In this document: piece after piece, positions 1 to 10,163 of the stretch
Layout: every line of letters begins with the position of its first letter
Position numbering within the stretch: position 1 is the stretch's first letter
Origin: Gonapodya prolifera JEL478
Taxonomy: Eukaryota; Monoblepharomycota; Monoblepharidomycetes; Monoblepharidales; Gonapodyaceae
Direction: 5' to 3'
DNA length: 64,000 nt
NCBI GenBank assembly: GCA_001574975.1
Contig: KQ965788.1
Location: 62,001-126,000 of the forward strand
Notes under the pieces: generated by a model
Told to the model about the DNA's origin: nothing
What the model saw: the letters and a program-made list of their open reading frames with translations, nothing else
Database searches by the model: none
Position numbers and translations under genes: made by a program

Positions 1-950
1 GCCGAGTGGAGACTTATTCCATTCTTCAACTCCCTGGACGTCCACAAAAACCAACAAAACGAATTTACACCCTGTGTCGCCTCTCCAAACAGACAGAACC
101 TCAACCAACCCACCATTTTCGCTTCACCCTTGACCGCGCAGAAAGAAGAGGAACTGTATCGCCCCTCATAGCAGCGGCTTGAAACCTTCATATCACGACA
201 AGGGTGATCACGAGTGAGGTGTTTTTTGTTGGCGAGCCCAATCGTTCAAGAAAGGCGAGAACGTCGGATTTCAATGTTCCCACAACGAAAAGTGGGCATG
301 TTCAGATTACGGTTGTACAATGCCGTTTCAAGTTGCTGATTATCGGATGGACAACGGAAAATGTGGTTACACTGTGCCTCCCACACGCGAGCTAAACCTG
401 AGAACGCCATGTTTTCTCAAGCAACATGGTAAGCGTGATGTGCGCCCTGCAAGGGCGAGAATTTCCAATGCCTCATCCGCAAAGACCCACCGTGTTTCGA
501 TTAACAGTGGAACCATAAACACGGCAAGTTTCAGGTCGTGGCTATGCGCCCAAAACCAAGCCAAACATCCGCCACACTTGGCACGGTGAACGCAAGGCCA
601 ATGGAAGGACAACATTGGACCAAGCTGCGTGCTTGAACTAGCATAAAAGGCGTCCTTGAAGTCGACGACAGAGAACGGAGTCGATGAGCACCCAGCCAAC
701 AAAACTGATCCGTCAAACGTCCAAATTTCAGGAACTTCAGGCCGTACAAGTCTCCATAGCCAAATTCTGGTCACCGAAATCTATGTACATAGTAGATATC
801 ACCCCGTGTTCCTTTCACAGCTCGACCCCTTTTTCTCTGTAAAGGACAAGGGTCCACTCCAGGTCATGTACCCGAACAATAGGGAATATATTTTATCGCA
901 GCCGGTTGAGCGGTCCCGGTGCCCGCGAAAGGTTTCAAACAAAAACAGGA
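1..950. other. no gene recognised
   Basis: Both strands hold only short overlapping reading frames without a recognisable domain or a convincing splice chain. The right end serves as upstream sequence of the secreted-protein gene that starts at 1014. Confidence 0.5.
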
Positions 951-958
951 TATATAAA
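951..958 (+). promoter_or_regulatory. TATA box of the small secreted protein gene
   Basis: TATATAAA lies 56 nt before the ATG at 1014, a usual fungal distance. It is one of the few clean TATA boxes in front of a gene here, which fits a regulated rather than a housekeeping promoter. Confidence 0.6.
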
Positions 959-1013
959 CCCACAGCGGAAAAGAGTCTGCACGAACACACTGACCGAGCG
1001 CGACTTGTACACA

Positions 1014-1334
1014 ATGCGTCTTCTCGCGCTCCTTCTCCTCGCGATCTTCGCCTACGTTGCCAGCGCCGCCTCAATAAGTGAACGTGCTCGGAGCTGCCTT
1101 CACAAGGATGGTGGATTCGGTGGCGTAAGTCTGAACACGTTCTCCTCGCGCTACTTTGTCGAAAGATTCGAGATTCAACCAACCACAATTTCGTAGAATT
1201 GTGTTTCAAATGTGCCCGGTGGAATAGCTGTCTGCTTGGTCCCAACTGGTCCCGACGGACGTGGCAGACCATTCCGTTTCCCCTGCGGGACCCCTGCATA
1301 TGTAGGCACCCCAGATGCGCAAAACAGTGTATGA
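1014..1334 (+). CDS. small secreted cysteine-containing protein
   Basis: Two exons, 1014-1124 and 1197-1334, joined by a GTAAGT...TAG intron, give 82 residues. The N-terminus MRLLALLLLAIFAYVASAAS is a classic signal peptide (positive n-region, Leu-rich core, ASA-A cleavage site near residue 18). The mature part of about 64 residues has four Cys, in SCLH, NC, VC and PC, enough for two disulfides, plus many Gly and Pro. A TATA box sits 56 nt upstream. No known family is recognised. Size, signal peptide and Cys content fit a secreted effector-like or cell-surface protein of fungi, but function is unknown. The start is chosen because the signal peptide begins there; an open frame runs further upstream without an ATG. 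Confidence 0.75.
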
Positions 1335-1561
1335 AGTATTCATGTCAATTTTGCAAAACAGTGCTCTCAACCAGAGCCCGTTAGCCTCGCCTTTGGAGAT
1401 GCCTCGACTATATGCTACGACAAAGTTTCGAGTCTCAAGTACTGGGATGATCCTCTGACGGGTTAGAAATACGTTGAGGAACCATAGTTAGACTGAAGAA
1501 GTGCAAATTACTATGTACGAGAGTTGTGATCGAACAATTACATTATGGCAATCGAGACCGA

Positions 1562-2848
1562 TCAATTAAGCATCTCCAAGGTCCCATCATAGACACAAAA
1601 CCCTCCCCCAGCCGTACACTCGAGCACAACACGCGGCTTACGCACAAATGTATCAAGCACCATCCTCGCAGACGGAGCCGACTCGTCTTCGTCGATGTGA
1701 AATTGCTGGAACGCATCCGAGTCCAATTCTTGATCACCTACGATGGTCGCAGACACCGACGGGCACTTGTGGAGGAGTTCCTTGAGTGCAAGAATTGAGG
1801 GTGTTGCTGGATCATTTTCGACATCATATTCTTCCATGAGGTACCGGTAGTCCCCGTCTTCATCGAGTTGCGCCATGAAGCCACATTCAATATTACGCAG
1901 ACGGGGGAACGCGCCGGCGAGGATCGCTTCAGCAAGACACGCAATTCCATCCGCTTCAACGTCGGCGATGGCGCCCAATCGGAGGGTTTCCAAGTTTGGG
2001 TGTTGCCGCACGATGCCCTGCTGGGTGTGGAACATTGACTTGTTCAATCCACTGAGATCCCCTCCAAAGGTTTGTACATGAGGAAAAAGATAAATCATAG
2101 AAAAGGGTGCGCCTTCAAGAGTGACGTCTGTAGAGCGAAGCAATTTGATTGCATCTGCCTTGATAGAAAGTTGTAAGAGCCGACACAAGTGTTTGCAAGT
2201 TCGCACATGACAGTACCTCGTCCAGTAAACATTCTTCAAGAGTTTTCGGTGATCGAGGTGCCTTGTCATAAGGACTGTGCTCATCGAAGTTCACACAATC
2301 AATGGAAAGGTGATTCGCCAGTTCAATTATCCATGATATTGGAAGCCCGTCCGGTTTGAAATTTAGATCGCTGAATTTCACGTGTCCGAATGGTAACACC
2401 CCTTCCAGGACTGCCTGGAGAGCAGTTGCAACATCGTCCGCTGTGGTGTCTTCAAGACCGTCTCGACTGAGGAGAATCCCCGAATTGCGGAGCACGTGTG
2501 TTTTCCACGTCTTGCTGCCAGGCGAGAACTGCAAGATTTGCCTCCGAAGGCGTGTGGTTTTTGTGCTCGGTAGTTGTGCCGTGTGTCGGACGAATTTTAA
2601 CTCTTTGACAGAAAGACTCGGGTACGAATTTGAGATCACAATAGAGATGCTGACAGTGGAGGCTTTTGATGGACACGTCAGGACCTCGAAACGGGTCAGC
2701 GGAGGTCTGTGGTGTACCCACCTTTTCGAATGTCCGATTGCACCCGATTGAATCGCCGGCACACCAGGGGCACGATGGTAAAGAAGGCCTTTGTGTCCGC
2801 CAGGCGAACGACGATGCGGAACAGGATTTCGTTTGGCAACGCGTCCAT
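1562..2848 (-). CDS. F-box protein
   Basis: Three exons (2722-2848, 2217-2662, 1562-2158) sum to 1170 nt and 389 residues. The N-terminus MDALPNEILFRIVVRLADTK continues into a VPLVCRRFNRV segment, the LP..I...I...L and C+.F pattern of an F-box, which binds Skp1 in SCF ubiquitin ligases. The rest has scattered Leu-rich helices (for example HPNLETLRLGAI) that resemble degenerate LRR-type substrate receptors, and an acidic stretch near the C-terminus. Intron 1 (59 nt, GTGGGT...AAAG) and intron 2 (58 nt, GTACTG...CAAG) were placed by frame. The start is the ATG just before the F-box, as in the related gene at 61.7-63.4 kb. Substrate unknown. Confidence 0.8.
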
Positions 2849-3763
2849 TCTGGTTTCCAAAACGGCAACGAACTGTTCCATTGGCCGCAGCATCACAACC
2901 GAGGGTTTCTGGCCACGTAAACATGCAGGGTTCAGTAGAACGCTTTGCTGCATCTATGATAGTAGTAGACATTATATGCAGTGTCAAACTGTGTCCGATG
3001 GCCACACGACACCTCACTGATGTGCAGGTGGCTACATATCATTGGCAGCTGTACATGTTTTGAGTACCCTGGGCCTCCTTTCTGGATGTCTGGGTTTACT
3101 TTACCCTTGGAAAACGGGCCCGACGTCGGGTTCAAAGATCACGCGCCAATCGGGAGGCATACTAATAAATCCGGACTACCTGAGACCTGATAAACAAAGA
3201 TGTATGTATACGGAGATCAGCAGGAACAGCACGATGAACTGGCACATTAAGTCTAAATATTTGGCAGTTGTTTTTTTTTGAGCCAGTCGCTGTCTGGTGG
3301 CAGAAGAGCAGCTTCTTGTCATCGATCAATGGATATCATCGAGCGATCCCCAGCCATACCGTTACTCTCGCAAGGACGCTGCCATTGATTGTGTTACAAC
3401 GTGGACAGCTGCTTTGAAAATGACACCCTACATTAATTGGAATTGTGCCAGGCTCAGTGAACTCGAATGCACCGCGCTCTAACTTCTGTACGCAGACGGA
3501 CGTTAGCAGTCATGGATCATGACCGAGTTCACAAAATGTCCCTTGAAGACATCAAAAGAGTCCAATGCACTCGCTCAAAGTTGTACCCTACCACACCTGC
3601 ATTTTTCGCCCTTGAAATGACCCTCCCCGGTCCCCACTCAAAGAAAAGGGGGAGGGCATGGAAGGGAAACAATGCTCGACCGGCGGCCGCCCGATTCACA
3701 ATATTGCAACAACATCAAACGCAGAGCGCCATTCTACCGAACAGATCGCAAACTATTAACTCC
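2849..3763. other. intergenic, nothing recognised
   Basis: Upstream of the F-box gene and downstream of PRE7. Short open frames exist on both strands but none shows a domain, a signal peptide or a splice chain. Confidence 0.5.
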
Positions 3764-4891
3764 TCAATCTCGCTTCAAGGGATACTGCGTTCTCTCGACG
3801 CCATCCTTCCTAATGATCCAAATCTCCACCATATCGCCCGTGTAGATGTCCCGCTCCGCTGCGCTCGTGAAAGCATCCTTGACAAGCTTGAGCACCTCTT
3901 CCAGGGGGAGGGGGCGGGGGTCCGCGCCAGCGATGTTGCGGAAGTTGATCTGGCGCGAGGCGGATTTGGTAAGAATAAGGTGGAGCCAGGAAAGATCAGG
4001 GGAAGGAGGCGGAGAGGGAGCTTGGCTTACCTGGTTATCGAGGAAGGGCTGGATGAGCGACGCCGCGGATCCTCCCGCGCGGCACGCTTCACGCTCAAAC
4101 GATCCGACGGGATCGAAGCTGTATACGGCACCCTTTCCTGTTGTAATCGGTAGATACAGAGTCAGGGGGAAGGTAAACATGCGAGGGTGAATCGAAACAG
4201 ACCTTCCTCATCAACACCACCGAGGATGTTGAAGACGTAGTAAGGGAAGAATCGTTTGCCGTACAAAGTGATGGAGAGCATTTGGGCGATAGCGGAGGTT
4301 GGCATTACTTTCTCGTGGCGATGGGCATACCACTTCAAGAAAGTTGACACGTTTCATGAATTTCGAGAATTCGAAACTCCACAAAGGAGCCGTGACGGGC
4401 GCTTACTTCGATTCTTTGTCCAAGTCGCTTTACCAGTGTCGCGCCGTCCGCAAAGAACCCGCTGGTCGCTAGGACTGCCTTGTCGGTGCTGAACCAACCA
4501 TCCCAGTTCCGGTTCCGCGCCGTATCAGGATTTTAATCGTCTTCAACGACACAACCGTACGTCACAAGAGTCCACAACTGTGGCTACTCACAGCTTGAAC
4601 GCCTTGGGGGAGTATCGCGAGTTGATAGAGTACCCTTCGCTCTGGCGCGTATCGGCGGCAACCACACAAAAGTCCTCTCCAGCTATGGCAACAGTGGTAC
4701 CTCCGTTATCAGTGTACCTTTGGCCGGCGAGTTTTCATTGAAACATGGTGTGTTTGAGTGGTGTTTCGAAGTAACCATGAGCCGCCGTCCAGAGGGGACG
4801 AGACGACAGCTGCCGAGACTCACGGGCTGAATGCGTGCTCTGTGACATGTCCATGAACTGGGTAGTCCGACCCGAACGCGATTGGTGCCAT
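3764..4891 (-). CDS. PRE7: 20S proteasome subunit beta-6 (PRE7/PSMB1)
   Basis: Six exons (4824-4891, 4592-4717, 4407-4488, 4203-4332, 4031-4137, 3764-3949) sum to 699 nt and 232 residues, the usual length. Family hallmarks are [14 protein letters not shown] near the N-terminus, [59 protein letters not shown] and a final YPLKRD. This subunit is a non-catalytic beta-ring member of the 20S core in nucleus and cytosol; the catalytic Thr is absent, as expected. The start [11 protein letters not shown] was chosen because only the 106-nt intron after EHAFSP restores the conserved N-terminal strand. It shares an 86-bp promoter with PRE2 on the other strand, which suggests coordinated expression. Confidence 0.95.
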
Positions 4892-4977
4892 TGATTTGTT
4901 GAATTCGTGCAGGTTTCCTTTGCGCAAGCACCCCCTCCACTTTGGCGTCCGTAGTTTCCCTCAATCGAAACCGAAAC
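4892..4977. promoter_or_regulatory. 86-bp bidirectional promoter between PRE7 and PRE2
   Basis: This is all the DNA between the two start codons. It has no TATA box and no exact match to the yeast Rpn4 site GGTGGCAAA on either strand. It contains pyrimidine-rich and ACC/TTTCC stretches that could be initiator-type elements. Both 5' UTRs must lie here, so transcripts likely overlap or are very short at the 5' end. Confidence 0.75.
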
Positions 4978-6274
4978 ATGCCGCTGAACCTGAACTTTCT
5001 CAATGCTGGGCGAAGGGAGAATGCCCTCCTGGAGACGGGGGACTTCACCGCGGGACTCGTCGACTCGGTTGACGTGCCAAACTTTGAACTTCCTGCTGTC
5101 GCCAATGTGAGTTCCTGGGAAGGAAGACGGGCAAAACAAGTCTACTATTAAAGCATTCATTGTTTAAAACACCTTTCCCTTCTCTGCCTCGTCCCGCGAT
5201 GAAAGCCGGTCGAGTTCCTTCACCACCAAACGAAGGAGGCCGAGTCGTGCAGAATCAACATAGCAAAGGGTACGACCACACTTGCATTCAAGTACCAGGG
5301 CGGCGTTATCGTGTGTGTGGACTCGCGAGCCACGGCGGGGAGCTACATTGGTTCGTTGATCCACGTCGCAGTTCCATGCAAGCATAACCTCACGTTTTCC
5401 GGTCTGAACGGGTGCTAGCTTCGGGAACGGTCAAGAAGGTTATCGAAATCAACCCGTACCTGCTCGGTACCATGGCTGGAGGTGCAGCGGACTGCTCGTA
5501 CTGGGAGCGGGAGTTGGGTCGCCGTTGCAGGTGAGTGTAGCACAGTCGTTATCCAAGAGGAGGCTTGCGTGTCGAAAAATGAAATGGGTGGGGTGGCATA
5601 CGTTCCCGGAGGACTTCGGCAGTTTCCAGCTTGGACCGTATCCTAGACTGCGTTCACGCCACGTGCCCCGTAATATTCACCTTCGACGTCCAACCCCACA
5701 GACTCTACGAACTCCGCAACAAGGAGCGAATCTCGGTCGCAGCCGCTTCGAAGCTTCTCTGCAACATGGTCCTGGGGTACAAAGGAATGGGCCTCTCAAT
5801 GGGAACCATGGTCACGGGATGGGACAAAACCGGGCCGGGACTCGTGTACGTCGACTCGGACGGCCAACGCCTCAAGGCCGACCTGTTCAGCGTTGGTAGT
5901 GGATCCACCTACGCGTACGGTATCTTGGATAACGGGTACCATTTCGACATGAGTGAGGAGGAGGCGCTCGAGTTGGGACGGAGGGCGATCTACCACGCTG
6001 GGTGCCGAGACGCGTATTCCGGAAATACAATTAACGGTGAGTTTGGAGTCTGTTCCGGAAACCTCTTTTTATTACTTGCCGAGTTCCGATCGGTTGTCGT
6101 CAATGCACTCCAGTGTACAGCGTCAAAGAGACCGGATGGGTATTTAAGGGCAACTACGACATTGCGAAGCGTGAGTCTTTTCGCGGAGTTCTCCTGTCTT
6201 TCTACCATTAACCAATGCACTAATTCGCATGATTGTTTTAAGTCCACTGGGAATTGTATGCCCCTGAGCAGTAA
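4978..6274 (+). CDS. PRE2: 20S proteasome subunit beta-5, chymotrypsin-like (PRE2/PSMB5)
   Basis: Six exons (4978-5106, 5245-5350, 5419-5530, 5702-6036, 6114-6170, 6243-6274) sum to 771 nt and 256 residues. A propeptide of about 49 residues ends at the autocleavage site in [17 protein letters not shown], so Thr1 is present. Asp17 lies in VDSRATAG and Lys33 in the [10 protein letters not shown] region. Further hallmarks are [53 protein letters not shown] and [10 protein letters not shown]. It forms the chymotrypsin-like active site of the core particle. Intron 2 (68 nt) uses the unusual donor GTTCGT. It is transcribed away from PRE7. Confidence 0.95.
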
Positions 6275-6419
6275 TAAACCAAGTACGGCTTGTGCTCTAC
6301 CAATATATTCTGTCATTCTGCTTGCAGGAAGTAAAGTTTCCATAAGGTGCTGCGTTGTACGAACATGTTAGCAGGTGACTTGGGTACGGTAACAATTGTC
6401 GCCAAGAGCGAAAGCCCGG

Positions 6420-7165
6420 ATGGAGACCCGATGGCACGACGGGAGCACTCTCTCGACCACGATTCTCGAAAAAGATCTCCCCAATCCTCCTGAAGCTCCC
6501 GCCCTACCCGAGAAAGCGCATACCTTGGACTTTGGACTTGTGGAATATCAAAAATACGATACAGGCCCGCCTCTTCCTCCCCTTCCTCCCCTTCCTCTCC
6601 AATCGAAGCTACCATATTGGCGAAGGGTGCGAAGACCGGTTCTTGTTGGGGCCATTGTGGCGGCTTGTGCCCTCATTGGCATCGGGATTGGAATCGCTGT
6701 GGGAAGGACGTCAACCTCAGGAAGGTCGTTTCAGGACGATGTAACCGCCACACCGCCGAGCCCTTCGCCAGTGCCCAGCGGGCCTGCTTCCCCCTTCGCC
6801 TACATCACGTACCACTCGTACTCCCCCAACACCTCCCTCCTCACAACGTCGTGCAGCGACGGCACGCACGGCCTATTACACGAGGTTGCTCCATGGCGCA
6901 AATGTATCCTGCCGTGAGCGCCAGCTCGTTCACGGTCTGGAACTCCCCCGAGTGCGGCGCGTGCTGGGCTCTGCTCAACCCGGCGAACGGCGTCACGGTG
7001 AACGTGACGATTGTGGACGGGTGTGGGCCCGTGGCAGGGTACGCGAACCATTTCGATATTTCGCCGGACGTGTTCACGACACTGGGAGGGCAGGCGGCGG
7101 TCAATGTGGGGCATATTATTGTGGTGAAGTATTTGAAGATTTCGGAGAAGCCGTGCGGGACCTGA
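6420..7165 (+). pseudogene. membrane-anchored cerato-platanin-like protein, copy 1, broken
   Basis: The ATG at 6420 opens a cytosolic Pro-rich segment with PPLPPLPPLP, then one membrane helix with a VLVGAIVAACALIGIGIGI core, then a short Ser/Pro linker and a cerato-platanin-like double-psi barrel. Domain marks are CSDG, WNSPECGACW, VDGCGP, FDISPDVFTTLGG and a final Cys. The domain aligns closely with the intact paralogue at 16.4-17.9 kb but does not read in a single frame and has no evident intron, so this copy looks broken, with about one break. It lacks the Cys module found in the paralogue. Codons and domain are otherwise well kept, so decay looks recent or the break may be an assembly error. 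Confidence 0.65.
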
Positions 7166-7423
7166 CACATTGACGTTGATGGACCATTCACCATCCTCGC
7201 TCAGAGTTGTTCCTGGACGCGTTGTCTTCGTTGTCTCAGCTGTTTCTTCCTGACCTTCCTTGAGGACGTGATCCCGCGATCACCATTACAAAGTTTTGAT
7301 TCTATCGACATTTTATCTACAGTAGTAACGTATTGACGAAACACATACGATGAATGATACTAGTAAGCTAATTATGATCATGTGAATATGACTTCGTTCG
7401 CTTTCAAACTCCCTGTCCCCGCA

Positions 7424-8358
7424 TTAGTCTTCGCGAATTCTGATGACGTCCACCAAGTCTCCCAACCCATCACTTTCCAGGGGAACAACCTTTTGTGGAA
7501 ATGGCCGCGGCCTGAGATGAGGTGACGATGTCGAGTAATCGGCGCCTGGTGATCGTACGCGTCTCAAGTCCAAATTGGGCTCTAATCTCGCCCCATCCCC
7601 CGCCAATGTTGAAGCCAAATCTGCGGTCTGTGTCAGATTCGGCGCGCCTCCATTCGTGAAAATGTTCAAGAGCAGTGATACCAGACTTTGTCGCTGCTCG
7701 TATAGTACTTGGTATATGCCCATCAAAGTAGGAAGGTTGACTCCACATCCCTGATATCACGAGTTGAATGAACGTATAGAAAATGAGCGCAACACAGAGA
7801 ATTTTATCTGATAAGCCCACCTGCACCTTTTTGATGAACCAAGAGTTCCCCAGGCTCCGTGGTGAAGTTAGCTGAGTTTCCACTGCGCAGATACATGCCG
7901 CCACAACGAGGTCACGCTTGCGACCGTCCAGGAGACCTTGTTGGTGTACGTAGTCAATGACGGTTGCAGTGAGGGTAGCGATTCCCGGCTGTAAATGGAG
8001 CTTCGTGGAAAACCGGTGAAGTATGAGTTCGAACGTGGAGCCTGCATTCTCAACAAAGATGTTCGCGGCATCGTCATCTGTACGATCTTTGAATGCACGT
8101 TTCATTATTGTTAAAGTCTTGAGACAGAAATCAAGGAGAAGACCCACGAGAATGAGTTCGAAGTCACAGTTTCAAAGTCACTGTTCTACGAACCCGTCCA
8201 AGATCGCCCTTCGAGACCTTCGCCGATTTCACAACGTCGTCCATTAAGATGGTTCCTTCTCTCCTTCCAGCGACCCAGACTGCACAGGCCTTTAGCGACG
8301 GTATTGGTTGCTTGGCAAGGCACAACTCTGTAATGCTCCTGAGCAGCTCTGCCAACAT
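7424..8358 (-). CDS. TFIIB-like protein lacking the N-terminal zinc ribbon
   Basis: Three exons (8194-8358, 7827-8117, 7424-7750) sum to 783 nt and 260 residues. The first cyclin repeat ends with VWVAGRREGTILMDDVVK and VSKGDLGR, matching the A(C)xYxAxRxEG and S+.EIGR marks of TFIIB. The second repeat has RFSTKLHLQPGIATLTATVI, GLLDGRKRDLVVAACICAV and a VNLPTL...VLYEQR tail. TFIIB normally has about 340 residues and starts with a zinc ribbon and B-reader; both are missing. Recognisable coding runs a few codons upstream of the first ATG, to about 8399, then changes abruptly into histidine kinase sequence of the other strand. It is therefore a 5'-truncated paralogue, or a shortened gene starting at 8358. 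Intron 1 has a GTTCGT donor. Confidence 0.7.
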
Positions 8359-8398
8359 TTCTGATAGGCCAAGAACGGTGCAAAGGCGCTGTATGTCT

Positions 8399-9744
8399 GC
8401 GCGCTCAAGTTCACGGACGAGGGCAGTGTATCAGTGACGGTGCGACTTGAAGGCGTGAAGGATATGAGCGTGGAGGAACGTCCCACCGAGGCGCAGGTCC
8501 TCAAAAGAGCCCGATCAGAGTGTGGGAGAGACTGTTGGATTGTTTTTTGAAGTGAAGGTTTGTGATGGTCTTGTTTCGATGGTTTCCAATTACAAGCTAA
8601 TGTATTGCGTCTTATTTCGCAGGATACCGGCAGAGGAATACCTCCAGAGCTACAAGATTAACTCTTCAAGCCGTTTAGTTGGGTTGAGCAAGCGTGAGTT
8701 GATCCTGTGCGTTTACCCAATTATCCCGATTCAATGTTGCTGCAAACGCAATTGGGCGCCAAGTCAAAGATACAGCGGTACTGGTCTCGGTAAGTTTATA
8801 TCCCCGGTTTCGTACAGGCAACATTAGGCTAAGAGATTCCTGCCGCGACAGGTCTCTCGATCAGCAAGCAAATAGTGGAAATGATGTCGAGCCGCTTATG
8901 GATAGAAAGTGAGGGGTCCAGAGCGGGATGTGCGTTTAAATTCACTTCTACATTCGGGAAGCTCGCAGCTGGCGGTATGTGTGCTGTGTACTGGGATGGT
9001 CCCATTCTCTACTCACTTTCATTCCACGATAAATTACAGATGGTGAGAACATGAAGAGCCCGACCAGCCCCCGGCTATCCAACTCGAAATCTATTCGCGG
9101 AACAAGACGTCCACCAGTTATGTTGTCCCCTACGTCGCCCTTGTTCCGTCGGGACCCACCCCTTCGTGTTCTTCTTGCCGAGGATAATCCCTTGTCCCGA
9201 ATGGTAGCGACGAAGTTCCTGGGGAAGCTGGGTGTTCGAGCCGACGATGCACATGACGGGCAGGAGCGGTTGATATGTGTGAACGAGGAAATGGGGACGG
9301 GAAGGGGTATGAGGTCGTGCTCATGGTGAGCTGAAGTGTTCACGTACTCGGTACCTGTAGAGCTCGGAATGACTGATCGGATGAAACCTTGCAGGATGGA
9401 CAAATGCCAATTAACAGTGAGTATATACAAAACTTGATTAGGCGACCTAATCCGAGAGGTCTGAACTCATGCTGCGCGAAGTTGATTTCTCTTAGGGTCT
9501 CGAAGCAGCCCATGCAATCCGTTCACTCCTCCCGCCTTTCCGACAGCCATACATAATCGCTCTTGCAGCGAGCGTCACGGAGGGTGATATCACACAGGCC
9601 CAATCTGCCGGGATACGAGAACATTTGGGGAAGCCCGTCTCCCTCGAGGACCTCACGAAGGCCCTGGAACGAGCCGTGGAAGAGAGACGTGGAGGAGCCG
9701 GCAGGTTGAGACTGGTGCCCACTGACTGCGTAATGACGATTTAA
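8399..9744 (+). pseudogene. hybrid histidine kinase remnant (ATPase and receiver domains)
   Basis: Reading starts abruptly at ALKFTDEGSVSV (N-box of the HATPase domain, with the key Asn already lost), then DTGRGIPPEL (G1), the lid segment LFKPFSWVEQA, YSGTGLGLSISKQIVEMM (G2) and AFKFTSTFGKLA. After a Ser/Pro linker comes a receiver domain: LRVLLAEDNPLSRMVATKFL, LMDGQMP with the phospho-acceptor Asp, and LGKPVSLEDL with the conserved Lys. Introns are still recognisable at about 8543-8622, 8789-8851, 8975-9040 and 9327-9395. The sensor, HAMP/PAS and H-box parts are absent. There is an in-frame TAA in the lid segment near 8673, a frame change near 8520 and another in the receiver near 9300. It is a truncated and decayed gene. 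Confidence 0.75.
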
Positions 9745-10163
9745 TGTGACCTAGATGTAATTTATAGTCTGAAAAATGTTCGATCCTGCACTTTTTGGAT
9801 TTAACACAATCTGTTCCAATACCAACAGAATAGCGTTCACCACATTAGGACAAATAGCAGTCCACTATTAGTGGTGGTGCATTGTTCTGGATTAAGAAGA
9901 TCCAAATTCAGTAGGTCCATCATTCAATATGATACGTCACCAGGCAGCTGATCAAATAGCGCTGACAGTACTGGAGAGTGTCGAAGCGTTTGTCACCTGT
10001 CGCTGCAGACGCGATGACCGCATCCAGGTGGAGAACTTGGAGGAGAGCTTATGAAACTTGCTCAAGAGTGCGGATAAGCCCGGTGCAGTTGTGGGTTCCG
10101 TTTCGGTAATGGCGACTGAGAAGCTTTACGTTCAGAAACCACGCCAATCGCGACGCAAATGAA
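9745..10163. other. intergenic, nothing recognised
   Basis: AT-richer stretch between two convergent features; no frame of note. Confidence 0.5.

Noticed and set aside
3467-4153. 228-codon plus-strand frame
   Set aside because: It is the antisense shadow of the PRE7 exons.
4683-5160. Long minus-strand frames with an apparent in-frame stop before the PRE7 core
   Set aside because: A 106-nt GTGAGT...AAAG intron removes the stop and gives the conserved N-terminus, so there is no break.
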